A program made the translations under genes and the position numbers. Of a DNA stretch of 64,000 nucleotides, positions 9,945 through 20,471 are shown piece after piece. Within the stretch, counting starts at the first letter, position 1. Every line of letters starts with the position of its first letter. The notes under the pieces were generated by a model. The model was not told the DNA's origin and ran no database searches. It worked only from the letters and a program-made list of their open reading frames with translations. Origin of the DNA: Anaeramoeba flamelloides (taxonomy: Eukaryota; Metamonada; Anaeramoebidae); NCBI GenBank assembly GCA_027625915.1, contig JANTQA010000047.1:20398001-20462000 (forward strand), in the 5' to 3' direction.

Positions 9945-10400
9945 AATTTTTGAAATAAATAGAAAATTAAAATAATTTTCGGTTTATTTCAAAAAGTAAA
10001 AAAAAAACCTAGAACACTTCAAAATTACTAGAAAACTCAAAAAAGCCCAACCAAAGTGTTCTAGGTTTTTTTTACTTTTTGAAATAAACAGAAAATTTAT
10101 TAAAATTTTAGGTTTATTTCGAAAAGTAAAAAAAACCTAACTAAAATTTATTGATTTTCCAAATAAAATAGAAAACTTCAATAAAACCTGGCACTTAACG
10201 GCACTTCCCTTAGATTTTCAGAAATTTATTTTCTAGAATTTAAAAGAAATAAACTGAAAATTTTATAAATTTTCGGTTTATTTAACAAATTATAATAAAC
10301 AGCTGTTAGGTTTTCCAGAATTCAAAATAATTGAGTAAAATCATCGGTTTTTCTCCATTCTTTTGAATTCTGGATAAGCTATGCACTTCAGGCACATAAA
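9945..10400. repeat. Hairpin-cassette cluster
   Basis: A run of short inverted repeats: GTTTATTTC...GAAATAAAC arms, CCTAGAACACTT against AAGTGTTCTAGG, and CCAGAATTCAAAA against TTTTGAATTCTGG. AACGGCACTT-type motifs lie between them. The same modules occur in the retroposons at 52011-52301 and 54742-56050, so this is probably retroposon-derived, but no clean end or target duplication is visible. Confidence 0.5.
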
Positions 10401-10830
10401 GAATTTCTAAACTTGTGTTTAGATATTTATTAAAAGATTCAAACATTAACTATCTTTCAAAATTATTGGCCCATTAAAAATCAAATTTTAAAGAAAAATA
10501 TTTTTAATAATTGAAGTTATCTTTTATAATATAAAAATTTCAATTTTAATATCCAATAATATACTCAAAAGATATTTATGTTTTGTCTAAAAATAAAAGA
10601 AAAAAAAATAAATAAAACTGTTAAAAAAAATTGTTCTATTTATTTTGAAAGAAGCATTATATAAAAAATAGAAAATTTAAAAAAATAAAAAAAAACATTT
10701 ATAGATTCTTCTTCCATTTGAATCACTAAATCTAATCTCTTTTCAAATATTTGAAATCAATTTTTTCATTAATTTCTGTGTTTATTCTTTCCAAATTTTC
10801 ATATTCGTTTTCATTTTCCATTTTACTGTT
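10401..10830. other. AT-rich spacer
   Basis: No coding frame, repeat or structure was recognised apart from homopolymer tracts. It separates two hairpin clusters. Confidence 0.35.
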
Positions 10831-11060
10831 GAGAGAAAAATGTTGGGCAGAGAAAAATAGTTGGACACAAATTTTAATAAATTTTCTGTTTATTTCTAAA
10901 GTAAAAAAAACCTAGAACACTTTCCAAAAAAATTCGAAATCTCAAAAAAACCTAGAGCACTTCACAAATATATAGATAACTCAAAAAAACTTAAGAAAAT
11001 CAATTATTTTACTAATAAAACAGAAAACCTCAAGAAAAGTTAGGCACTTGACGGTACTCT
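10831..11060. repeat. Hairpin-cassette fragment
   Basis: Contains CCTAGAACACTT, CCTAGAGCACTTC and CAAGAAAAGTTAGGCACTTG motifs in the same order as parts of 9945-10400 and 27240-27700. It is a fragment of the hairpin-rich retroposon material. Confidence 0.45.
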
Positions 11061-11384
11061 ACGGAACTCACTCTGATTAGCAATGGTAAATTATTAATTT
11101 AGATGATATTGATTAAAAAAATATTTTGGAATCGAACAAGTTACAAATTTTTGTTGATTGAAAAAACAATTAAAAAACAAAGAAAAATTAAAAAGAAAAT
11201 AAAAAGCATATTAAAAATAAAATAAAAATCTAAAGTTAATAAACAAAAAAAATACTTTTTCAAAGGTACTTGGTTAAAAAATTAAAAGATGAAAAAACTT
11301 AAAAGCTGATTTTTATCAAGAATACAGAAAAAAAAACAGCCACTATCCTCTTATACAAAATTTGAACCTTTAATTATTTCTAAG
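11061..11384. other. Second-type 5' flank of copy B, distal part
   Basis: Non-coding. It is homologous to 35750-36045 upstream of copy D (shared GATGAAAAAACTTAAAAGCT and GCTGATTTTTATCAAGAA). This distal flank type is seen only at B and D. Confidence 0.5.
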
Positions 11385-11905
11385 AAATAATGAATGCTTG
11401 GATGAGAGGTACTTATTTAGTAACAACAATTTTTTTCTTTTTGATCAAGTTTTTTTGGTACAGTCCTGTGCTCTTTTAATCCACAGGAAAAATCAAGAAA
11501 TAAGGCCCAAAAAAATCCCATTAAGGCACAAAATCAAAGTGGTCAAAATAAGGCACAATTTTTCTGTGTAAATTTCCAAGATTACAAATAATATAATATT
11601 CTATATATATATTGAAGAAAACACTCAAACTAAATCTGTACTTATTAGGTGAAATTATATTTTGAAATTGGGAAAGTAGCTTAAATCAAAAAAATTCTGC
11701 CTTAAAGTGAACAAAATTTTGTGCCTTATTTGTTGATTTTTCCTGTGTCTTAAAATGACACAGGACTGTATAGTGCCAGTTTTTGTTTTTGTCTTTTCAA
11801 TTATTTTTTTTCAAATTACCCACACTGACTAGATTCTATCCTTCCAGTATGAGTAGGTAACCACTTATTTTTTTGTCCTTAGTAACTCTTCTTTTCAATA
11901 AATTG
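11385..11905 (-). repeat. Dispersed repeat family copy, split by a MITE
   Basis: On the minus strand this matches 29065-29340 in outline: a GAGTTACTA-like start, CAAGTRGTTACCT, then GTAACTTGAAAATAAAAA. Other copies lie at 18110-18375 (-), 36045-36260 (-) and 50845-51130 (+). No terminal repeats or coding were seen. A 308-bp MITE (11461-11768) interrupts this copy. Confidence 0.45.
11461..11768. mobile_element. TA-flanked MITE of 308 bp
   Basis: The element begins CAGTCCTGTG and ends CACAGGACTG, flanked by TA at 11459-11460 and 11769-11770. Subterminal inverted blocks CCACAGGAAAAATCAA and TTGATTTTTCCTGTG follow. The paralogous flank of copy D (near 36110) runs through without it, which is an empty site. 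TA duplication and CAGT ends suggest a Tc1/mariner-like mobiliser. Confidence 0.75.
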
Positions 11906-12451
11906 AAAATTAACCATAGAAAAAATCCGTAAAAAAATCTAAAAAAGATTATCTTGTAGTAGGTAGAGGTGATTGGTTAATTTGATATTAGATGATGGGT
12001 CTTCAAATTGGTAAGGATTTTAATAATTGGTTTTTAAAAAAAGGCAATTTTTGACAATTCAGATTTTATTTTATTCAGAAATCCTATTTTTGGCGTGCAA
12101 AGACGATATAAGATTGAAAGACAATTTAGAATAAAATTGTGTGATCTTGCTTGTGGGTTAAAATAATCATTCAATTTTTAACTCAATTAGTTCAAAAAAT
12201 ATATATCGATATATAATTAGATATATCAAAAAAATTTTTGAAAATTCTCCAAAAAATCAACACAAATCAATATAAATATTAAATTTCAATTGACAACTCA
12301 CAACCAACAAAACACTTTTTTTTATATTACTTTGTCTTCCAATCCATTTTTTTTTTACAATCTTTAATTGGGTTTTCTTGGAAGAATTTGCAATCTGAAT
12401 TGTCAGAAATAGCTTTTTTAAACTCTATTATTAAAATCCTGAACCAATTTG
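11906..12451. other. Second-type 5' flank of copy B, proximal part
   Basis: Non-coding and homologous to 36260-36990 upstream of copy D (shared GGTAGAGGTGA, GATGGGTC, TTCAATTTTTAACTCAATTA). Here the CAATTAGTTC site lacks the palindromic MITE that copy D carries at 36538-36738. Confidence 0.5.
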
Positions 12452-12524
12452 AAGATCCATCAACTAAGAATTAAAATAATAAGTTTTTCACTTTGATACA
12501 AGAAATTCTTTTTTCAAATTTCAG
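12452..12524 (+). promoter_or_regulatory. Conserved 5' block of copy B
   Basis: AAGATCCATCA at 12452-12462, AAAATAATAAG, then TTCTTTTTTCAAATTTCAGG. It has the same order as upstream of the other five copies, 305 bp before the ATG. Promoter element or leader-intron acceptor. Confidence 0.45.
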
Positions 12525-12756
12525 GATTGTTTACCTTAAATCTTTAATTTTTTCATTTTTTTTTTTCTCTCATTTTTTCTAATTTCTTTTATTTTTTTTT
12601 CTTATTTAAAAAAAAAAAAAAAAAATTTCGTTTTATGAATAATCCAAAAGAATCAAAATTTTAAAAAAAAACAACAACAAAACATTCAACAAATAAATAA
12701 TTAAAAAGTTTTTATTTTTGGGGTTTTTGAATTGATTCAACTGTTTGAAATTATAA

Positions 12757-15700
12757 ATGAACCTAAGTGACCCGTACCTAAAAGAAGAAGAAGAATTCAA
12801 AAAAGAAATGCAAAGGTTAATGTTAAATGATCAAACCCTTACCAACTTGAATCTACGTAAGAATGAAATTGGATCCGATGGAATGCAAGCATTATGTGAA
12901 GCCTTAAAAGTCAACCAAACCCTTACCAACCTGGATCTTTCTTGTAATGGAATTACAGCCGAGGGAATGGAAGCACTAAGTGATGCCCTAAAAGCTAACC
13001 AAACTCTTATCAACTTGGATCTTTCTTGCAATGAAATTGGAGCCAAGGGAATGCAAGCTTTAAGTGAATGTATAAAAGTCAACCAAAAAATTAAAAAGCT
13101 GGATCTCTATACCAATCAAATTGGAGACGAGGGAATGCAAGCTTTGTGTGAATCATTAAAAGTCAATCAAACCATTACCCACCTGGACCTTTCTTTGAAT
13201 CGACTTGGAGCCGAGGGAATGAAAGCATTAAGTGAAGCATTAAAAGAAAACCAAAGCCTTACCAAACTGGTTCTTTCTCAAATGGAAATTGGAGTCGAGG
13301 GAATCAAAGCTTTATGTGAATCATTAAAAGCCAATCAAAGCCTTACTGACCTGGATCTTTTTTTGAATCGAATTGGTGATGAGGGAATGAAAGCATTAAG
13401 TAAATCCTTAAAAGTCAACCAAAACCTTATCAACCTGAATCTTTCTTGCATGGGAATTGGAGCCAAGGGAATCAAAGCTTTAAGCGAATCTCTAAAGGTC
13501 AACCAAACCCTTATCAACTTGGAACTTTCTAAGAATCGCATTGGAGACGAGGGAATGAAAGCTTTAAGTGAATCCCTAAAAGTCAACCAAACTCTTAGAA
13601 ACTTGGATCTTTCTTCTAATCGCATTGGTGACGAGGGAATGAAAGAATTAAGTGAGGCCCTAAAGGTAAACCCAATCCTTACTGACCTGGACCTTTCTTT
13701 TAATCGAATTGGAGACGAGGGAATGGAAGCTTTAAGTGAATCATTAAATGAAAACCAAACCCTTACTTACTTGAAACTTACTTATAATCGAATTGGAGAT
13801 GAGGGAATGAAAGCTTTAAGTGAATGCCTAAAAGTCAACCAAACCCTTACCTACCTGGATCTCGATAAGAATCAAATTGGAGATGAGGGAATGGAAGCTT
13901 TAAGTGAAGCCTTGAAAGTCAACCAAACCCTTATTAACCTGAAATTTTCTAAGAATGAAATTGGAGACGAGGGAATGCAAGCATTAAGTGAAGCATTAAA
14001 AGAAAACCCAACCCTTACTGACTTGAACCTTTCTTATAATCAAATGGGAGCCGAGGGAATGCAAGCTTTAAGTGAATCATTAAAAGTCAACCAAACCCTT
14101 ACCGACTTGGACCTTTCAAGAAATAGAATTGGAAACGAGGGAATGAAAGTTTTATGCAAATCCCTAAAAGTAAACCAAACGCTTACCAACCTGAATCTTT
14201 ATGCTAATGGAATTGGAGCCAAGGGAATAGAATACGTAAGCGAAGCATTAAAGGCAAACCAAACCCTTATCTATCTGGATCTTAATTGGAATAAAATTGA
14301 ATCCAAGGGTTTGAAAGTTTTAAGTGAATGTCTAAAGGTAAACCAAACCTTAACCCAATTGGATCTTCGTAATAATAAAATAGGAAATTATGAAAATAAT
14401 GAAGATCAGGAAAAATTTCTTCAAGAATTTATACAATCCTTAAAAATCAATAAATCTATTATCAATCTAAAAATTCGGGATAATAGGATTAATGAACAAA
14501 ATCTAAAAAAAATAGATAATTTAATTAAAAGAAATAACAATTTTCAAAAAAAGTTAACCAAATCAGTCAAAGTTGGAAATTTGCAATTATTCCAAGAATT
14601 AATTCAAATTGAAAAAATACCCTTAATATATCAATTATTAGATGACGATGATGAAATATACAACCCAAATAACCAAGAAGAAAATACAATTTTCCATACA
14701 GCCATTTTTCACAATCAAACAGAAATTTTATTCTATTTATTATTTGCAAATAATGAAAAAACAGATCAAAAAATTATTTCAAAAAGAAATTTTTTATTGA
14801 ATTTCAAAAATGCCAAAACAAAAAAAAGTGCAATTGATTTGTTAAATCCAAATGAAATTTTAATTCAAGATTTTAAAAATTATTATAATCAATTTATTTC
14901 ATCATCATATTTTTCATCTTCTTCATTACATTCAACATCTTATTACAATAATAATGAAAAATCAAATAATTTCCCAAATAAATTAATTGCAGAAAAAGAA
15001 ATAATATTGATGAGAATTGGGAAAGAATGGAAAACAATCAAAAATGAATTCCAAAATGAATTAACTAAAAAACAAAAACAATTATTTTTAAAATGGTTAT
15101 ATTGTCCTGTTTCTTTTAATTTTCAAGAAAAACAAATAATTCTTGAAGTTTTCAAATTATTAAATATCAACCAAAATGAGAAACAAACTTTATTTACAAA
15201 TGAAAAATTATTAAATGATTTCCAAAATTATATCAAGAAATATGCAAATTCTGAAAAAAAAGTATTTCAAATCAACTTAAAGAAAAAGAAAAAGAAGAAG
15301 AAGAATGAAAATAAAAATGATAATTTCAAAATCAAATCAATTCAAATCAATAAATTTATTCTTTGTTTAAGATCAAATTTATTTCGAGATCTAATTTTTC
15401 AGACTTTTCCTTACCAATTAGAAATTGAAAAAAAAAAAAAAAAAATTGGAATTGAAATTGAAACGGAAAAAGAAAAAGAAAAAGAAAAAGAAAAAGAAAA
15501 AGAAAAGGAAAAGGAAATGGAAATTAAAAAGGAAAAAGAAAAAGAAAAAGAAAAAGAAAAGGAAAAAGTAAAAGAAAAAGAAAAAGAAAAGGAAAAGGAA
15601 AAGGATAAGGAAAAAGAAAAAAAAAAAGAAATAGACATAAAAAAAGAAAAAGAAAAGGAAAAAGAAAGAGAGAAAAGAAAAGTAAATCTAACAATCAATC

Positions 15701-16218
15701 AAGTTACTGATTATTTCACTTCAATTCCTGAATTTTATCCATTTTTTCTCTCAGAATTTTATAATTTAAATTTATCACCGTTTACTTTTACTTTTGATTT
15801 TGAAAACAAAAACTACAACAAAAATAATAACAACAAGCACAATATTCAAAAAATTGTCAGCAACAACAACAATCAGAAAAATATTAATACTAACAACAAT
15901 AATAAAAAACCAACAACAAAAAATAATAATAATCAGAATAATAATAAGATCCAGAAAAAACCAACAACAACAAATAATAATAAGATTCAGAATAAACCAA
16001 CAACCAAAAATAGCCTTGAAAAATCATCAGAGGAATTAATTTTAACAATTAAAAAAGCAAAAAGTATTTTAAAAAAATATAATCAAAATAATCTTAATAA
16101 TTTAATCAATTTCTTTTTAGAAAAAGATGTTTCTGGATTCTATCAAACAAATCCGCTTTTATTCATCTCTAATTTATTTCATTTCTCTCAAAAATTATAC
16201 AAAATATATAAATTATAA
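12757..16218 (+). CDS. LRR-ankyrin-BTB-like protein, copy B
   Basis: At 1153 residues this is the longest copy. Eighteen 28-residue LRRs and an extended capping repeat fill residues about 28-593. Many repeats carry NRIGDEGMKALSE, so the array is more uniform than in copy A. The ankyrin-like part is at about 598-700 and the Ser-rich linker at about 710-730. BTB-like pieces lie at about 856-890 (INKFILCLRSNLFRDL), 977-1015 (TDYFTSIPEFYPFFLSEFY) and 1088-1153. They are separated by a long Lys/Glu tract (about 890-978, with several near-perfect KEKEKE runs) and an Asn-rich tract. The C-terminus has eight extra residues after SQKL because the usual stop is read through by substitution (LYKIYKL). 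It lies downstream of the second type of 5' flank. The role is inferred as for copy A. Confidence 0.9.
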   Translation: MNLSDPYLKEEEEFKKEMQRLMLNDQTLTNLNLRKNEIGSDGMQALCEALKVNQTLTNLDLSCNGITAEGMEALSDALKANQTLINLDLSCNEIGAKGMQALSECIKVNQKIKKLDLYTNQIGDEGMQALCESLKVNQTITHLDLSLNRLGAEGMKALSEALKENQSLTKLVLSQMEIGVEGIKALCESLKANQSLTDLDLFLNRIGDEGMKALSKSLKVNQNLINLNLSCMGIGAKGIKALSESLKVNQTLINLELSKNRIGDEGMKALSESLKVNQTLRNLDLSSNRIGDEGMKELSEALKVNPILTDLDLSFNRIGDEGMEALSESLNENQTLTYLKLTYNRIGDEGMKALSECLKVNQTLTYLDLDKNQIGDEGMEALSEALKVNQTLINLKFSKNEIGDEGMQALSEALKENPTLTDLNLSYNQMGAEGMQALSESLKVNQTLTDLDLSRNRIGNEGMKVLCKSLKVNQTLTNLNLYANGIGAKGIEYVSEALKANQTLIYLDLNWNKIESKGLKVLSECLKVNQTLTQLDLRNNKIGNYENNEDQEKFLQEFIQSLKINKSIINLKIRDNRINEQNLKKIDNLIKRNNNFQKKLTKSVKVGNLQLFQELIQIEKIPLIYQLLDDDDEIYNPNNQEENTIFHTAIFHNQTEILFYLLFANNEKTDQKIISKRNFLLNFKNAKTKKSAIDLLNPNEILIQDFKNYYNQFISSSYFSSSSLHSTSYYNNNEKSNNFPNKLIAEKEIILMRIGKEWKTIKNEFQNELTKKQKQLFLKWLYCPVSFNFQEKQIILEVFKLLNINQNEKQTLFTNEKLLNDFQNYIKKYANSEKKVFQINLKKKKKKKKNENKNDNFKIKSIQINKFILCLRSNLFRDLIFQTFPYQLEIEKKKKKIGIEIETEKEKEKEKEKEKEKEKEMEIKKEKEKEKEKEKEKVKEKEKEKEKEKDKEKEKKKEIDIKKEKEKEKEREKRKVNLTINQVTDYFTSIPEFYPFFLSEFYNLNLSPFTFTFDFENKNYNKNNNNKHNIQKIVSNNNNQKNINTNNNNKKPTTKNNNNQNNNKIQKKPTTTNNNKIQNKPTTKNSLEKSSEELILTIKKAKSILKKYNQNNLNNLINFFLEKDVSGFYQTNPLLFISNLFHFSQKLYKIYKL

Positions 16219-16724
16219 CAAATTTTAAAATAGAAGAAAAGGAAAGAAAAGAAAAGAAAAGATGAAGTTAATATTCATAAACATTGATAATTATATGAAA
16301 AAATAATTTTATTTCATAATCATTCATATCTTTAAAATTACTTGTTTAACATGAACTATCAGGATTTTCATGAGTTCATCATTACTTTTACATGAGAAGA
16401 ATATTAATTTGAATGTATTCTCATTTATCCTTTATCTTAATTTGATTTATTTCAGTTATATATTTTTAATTTATATCGATTTTATTTTGAATTTTACTTA
16501 TCAAAATTAATTTATTTACTCCATAGCTTTAGATATTTTCTATTTACTATTTTAATAATTTTAAAATTTTGTTTTAAAAATTGAAAAACAAAGTTATCAA
16601 ATCGAAAATAAATCAAATTTAATGATTCTCAAATAAATATAATGAAGAATAAAATTATCCTTTCAATCAATAAATCAAATTTAATTATTATCAGATAAAC
16701 AAACGATAATTTAATTTTTGATTT
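16219..16724. other. Shared 3' flank of copy B
   Basis: Non-coding, homologous to the flanks after A, C, E and F (AACAAATTTTAAAATAGAAG, then TATCAGATAAACAAACGA). No gene seen. Confidence 0.5.
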
Positions 16725-16805
16725 CTTTCTCTTTCTCTCTCTTTGTTCTCTTCATTTTATCCTTATCCCCCCCCCTCTCTCTCTCTCTTTATGTATATCT
16801 TTCTC
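16725..16805. repeat. CT microsatellite, copy B 3' flank
   Basis: CTTTCTCT and CTCTCTCT runs with a run of nine C at about 16768. It is positionally equivalent to the tracts after the other copies. Confidence 0.7.
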
Positions 16806-17267
16806 TATCTCTATTCATTCTATCCTTTCTTTCTCTCATTTTATCCTTGAATAATGTTAACAAATAATTATTTAATTTTTGATTTCTGAATTTTGAAAAC
16901 CATTTTCAGTTATTAAATTATGACTTTAAGTGTTTAATCCAAATTATTTGAAAATATATTTTTCAATCTTTTGATTATTGTCTACCAAGATGAATCCTAA
17001 GATAAAAGTATGTTGTTATTGCGTTATAGTCACATTATTGCACTATGCTTCAAATATCTCTAAAAAAATCAATTTGTCAAGTTTTAATATTTTTTGATCC
17101 ATATCAATTCTAAAAATGATACTTGTATTAGAAAAACATACAATAATTTCAGAAAAAAATCTTCATTTTATCTACAAATTTTTAGATTGAATTATCAATA
17201 TTCAGACTCCAATGTTGAAAAAATATCTTTTCTTTGATTTGTTTATTCCTCAAAGTTGTGTAAATTA

Positions 17268-17854
17268 AGGTATTTCCAAAAAAGTGGGGCATTTTTTTTT
17301 ACATTTCGTCAAAAATAATCTTTGTTAGTGAAGATATTTGTTAATTGGCAATACCAAATTAAGTTAATTATTAATACCGATTGAATCAATAACTGACTTA
17401 TATATTTAATTCAAAGCATGTTGTTTGAAATATTCCCAAAAAATGAAAAAAAAAAAAATAGCACTTTTTTGGTTAAAGTAATGCCCAACCAATTTCAATA
17501 AAAAACCGGAAATATGGAAAGGGAATAACTGATTTTTTAAACACAAAAACACAGTTATATGTTTTTAATTATATTGTAAATTTTGTTGAGATTATACAAG
17601 TTATGAAAATATTTTTTTCGATCAAAAAGAAAATAATAAACACAAATTTTCACCCTAAAAAAATATCCGATAAAATCGAGATCATAAATTTTAATATATT
17701 TTATTTCTGCAATACAGTAATAAGAAACAAATTGAATTATTATCAAGAATCGATAAATGGTAGTTAATGATTTTATATATTTAAATCCTTTTTTGAAGAA
17801 TGGGTTATATAAATATATTTTATATAAATTTGCCCCACATTCTTGGAAATAGCT
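17268..17854. mobile_element. TA-flanked MITE with GTGGGGCA ends
   Basis: The left end AGGTATTTCCAAAAAAGTGG and the inverse of the right end AGCTATTTCCAAGAATGTGG agree at most positions and both continue GGCA. TA flanks stand at 17266-17267 and 17855-17856. It is 587 bp, non-coding, and lies inside the degenerate TTAA element. Confidence 0.65.
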
Positions 17855-18109
17855 TATACTCTAAAAGTCCTTTTACTTAAATTTCCTCAAAGGTAATTTA
17901 AGTTACAAAATCCTAGACTTCACTAGTGTTCAATGGAACGACCTACTCAAATTTTTTAATGTTATAAAAGCAAAAACATAAAAATTTAAACGAAAAAAGG
18001 AAAAAAGAAAAAAAAAAGAAAATTGATATTTAACAAGTGTTTATCTAAGAAGCAATTGGTAAAAAAAAAAACTCAATATTATCTTTAATTCAGTACACAC
18101 AAAATCACA

Positions 18110-18375
18110 ACCTCGATACTTTTGGTTAATTTAATTTAATTTGATAATTCATCATGAATGTTGACTTGGGGACTGTTTTTTAAGTTGTTTTAATTTCTCT
18201 TTTTTTTTTTATTATTCATCTGATTTGCTTTAAACCTTTGGCCATTTTTAGCCTTTGCTTTTTTGTTTTTATTTTCAAGTTGACTCACATTTACATGTTT
18301 CAGTGTCACAGTATTAGCAAGTAATCACTACACCTTAATCCGTTTGTAACTCTTTTCCCCAATATAAAGAAGATT
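18110..18375 (-). repeat. Dispersed repeat family copy
   Basis: The reverse complement aligns over about 270 bp with 29065-29340 and 50845-51130 (GGCTAAAAATG, AAAGCAAATCAGATGA, AACATTCATGAT, AAAAGTATC). It is non-coding with no visible terminal repeats. Its place within a transposon shows that the repeat moves or was captured. Confidence 0.55.
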
Positions 18376-18983
18376 CAGCAAGGGGGAAATGGTAAAAAAA
18401 TAAAAATATCTTTACTTAATCTTTGTGGCGAAATGTACATTAATAGCTAAAAAATTCACTTTTTTTTAAAAAATTTAATAATTAAGTAATAAATTTAGTT
18501 TTGCCAATTATTTCTGAAATATTGGAAATATATTTGATGTTACAATTAATAATCTAAAAAGGAAACAAAGTTAATCAGTCTTTGGGTTTTTTTACGTTTA
18601 TGATTATTGAGTTAATCTTTCAAATTAAAAAAATCAAAAAAATAGTTACTTTTGATAGTTCTAAAAATGAATTATTAAATACTGAGAATGCTATTAATTT
18701 GATTTTCTATTTCTAGATTCTGGAAAAAGAATGAGAAAAAAAAAAATTTCAAAAATAAAAATTTTTTATTCTGATCCCTTAGTTAAAAAATATATTAATT
18801 TATTGTGCAATAAGATTTATAATCAATTTTTTAGAACTAATTGATCCATGTCTCATTAATACCATTTAAACCCAATTGCAACATACTTTGATTATAGAAA
18901 AGACCATGGTGGCATTTATGCCTTAAATTCTGATTATTGATAATTCATCTTTTCAATTTGTTTACAAAGCACATATTTAACTA

Positions 18984-19584
18984 TATTTCAAAAATTTTTG
19001 CTCATTTTATAATGTTAATGGAAGTTGTTTTGAGGGTTTATTACAGTATTCTTTACAAAAAAATATTTTCAAATATTTGGATCAAAATCATTTTCAAATT
19101 TTTGGATTATTGTTTTTCTTTTTCAAATTTCATTTTTTCTAATTTTGTAAATTTTTGTTTTTATTTTGTTTTTTTTTTCTATTTCATTTTATTTTGTTTT
19201 TTTTTTGAAACTTGTTTTTTTGGCCTAAGATCATGTGGTTAAAAAAAATGATCTTCGAAAAGACAAATAATCAATATGACAATTAAGGTTATGTAATGTC
19301 TTTTACAATGAATTTAATTATTCGTAAAAACTCTCGTTTTTTAACTTTTTTTTCAGTATAATTTCAGTAATAAAAAATCTGTTAATACTCTTTTCAAAAA
19401 TTGTTTCACTTTTTTTCGTTTTTGGTTTTATTTTTTTTAATTTTTAAAATATCAGGTTTTTATATTTATTAAGAATGATTTATAATTTAAATTACAAATC
19501 AGCTTTAATTATTTGTTGTATGTGAATACTTAAGGATCATTTTTTTTTCAATTTATTATTTTAGGTGAGTTACAATTTTTGAAA
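18984..19584. mobile_element. About 600-bp MITE, copy 2, inverted
   Basis: An inverted copy of 8556-9163, with ends TTTCAAAAATTTTTGCTCA and the inverse of GTGAGTTACAATTTTTGAAA. It shares AATGTTAATGGAAGTTGTTTT and GATCTTCGAAAAGACAAA with copy 1. An open frame across it is T-rich filler, not a gene. Confidence 0.55.
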
Positions 19585-19910
19585 TGGAGTTTATTTTGGA
19601 TTTCATTTATTTTAAGGAACTAATCTCTATTAAATTTTTTTACCTAAATTTAATAGAGATTGAGAAAAAAAATTACAATGATTTGAACTTTGGTTTATTT
19701 TCAATATTAAACATATTTCTAGATAATAAATTCTAATTTTGAAATTTTTAAAAAAAAATAATAATCAAGACAAGTTCCTTAATAAATAAAGTAAAATTCA
19801 AATTATTGAACAAATAAACTATTACTGATCAAAAATATATACTAATTTCATTCAAATTTTAAATAATTTTGATATTTGAAAATCTATAAAAATCATTTTT
19901 GAATGTTTTA

Positions 19911-20471
19911 CAGATTTTTCAAATCTGGTGTGTACGATTTAACTTAACTTAAAATTTCAATTTTCATTAAACTTTCTAAAAACTCCTTTAAATTGAAAAG
20001 GTAGATTGTTATTTTGGACTCAAATCTTCTTGTATTGTACTTCATATTCAAGATCTCTTCCAAAAATGGAATTTTTTTTAAAATAATTTCAATAAAGTTT
20101 AAAAGAAAAAGTGAAAAGTTATTTACGAAGCTTGTCATTTAGGTATTCTTGAGTTTTGATGTTGAAACCTTGATTTAGTTTGAACAGATCTTGAAGTTCA
20201 ATGAAAGTTGAATGAAAATTGAAATTTTAAATTAAATCGTGCGTACCAGGCTTGAAATTGCTGTAAACAACTTTTCACTTTTTCTTTTAAACTTTTTTGA
20301 AATTATTTTAAAAAAAATTCCATGTTTGGAAGGGATCTTGGATATTAAGACAATACCAGAAGATTTGAGTCCAAAATAACAATCTACCTTTTCAATCGAA
20401 AGGAGTTTTTAGAAATTTTAATGAAAATTTTAAGTCAAGTTAAATCGTGCGCACCAGGTTTAAATCGGCTG
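19911..20471. mobile_element. Composite inverted MITE pair
   Basis: 19911-20263 is a full copy of the family seen at 62959-63308: ends CAG...TCTGGTGTGTACGATTTAAC and the inverse of CGTGCGTACCAGGCTTGAAA, with TA at 19909-19910 and 20264-20265. Bases 20266-20471 are about 60% of a second copy in the opposite direction, ending CACCAGGTTTAAATCGGCTG. Together they can fold into a long stem. The corresponding stretch after copy E (about 46770) lacks them. Confidence 0.6.

Larger units (their letters stand above)
16971..18921. mobile_element. Degenerate TTAA-type element, about 1.95 kb
   Basis: The right end (18843-18921) and the inverse of the left end (about 16975-17050) share AAAGTATGTTG and CCA..ATG blocks with each other and with the ends of the 1240-2416 element. 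TTAA follows at 18922-18925. The paralogous 3' flanks read through this point (TCAATCTTCAAATTCTGATT after copy C), so this is an insertion. The left end is eroded. It contains a younger MITE (17268-17854) and a dispersed-repeat copy (18110-18375). No transposase frame survives. Confidence 0.5.
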
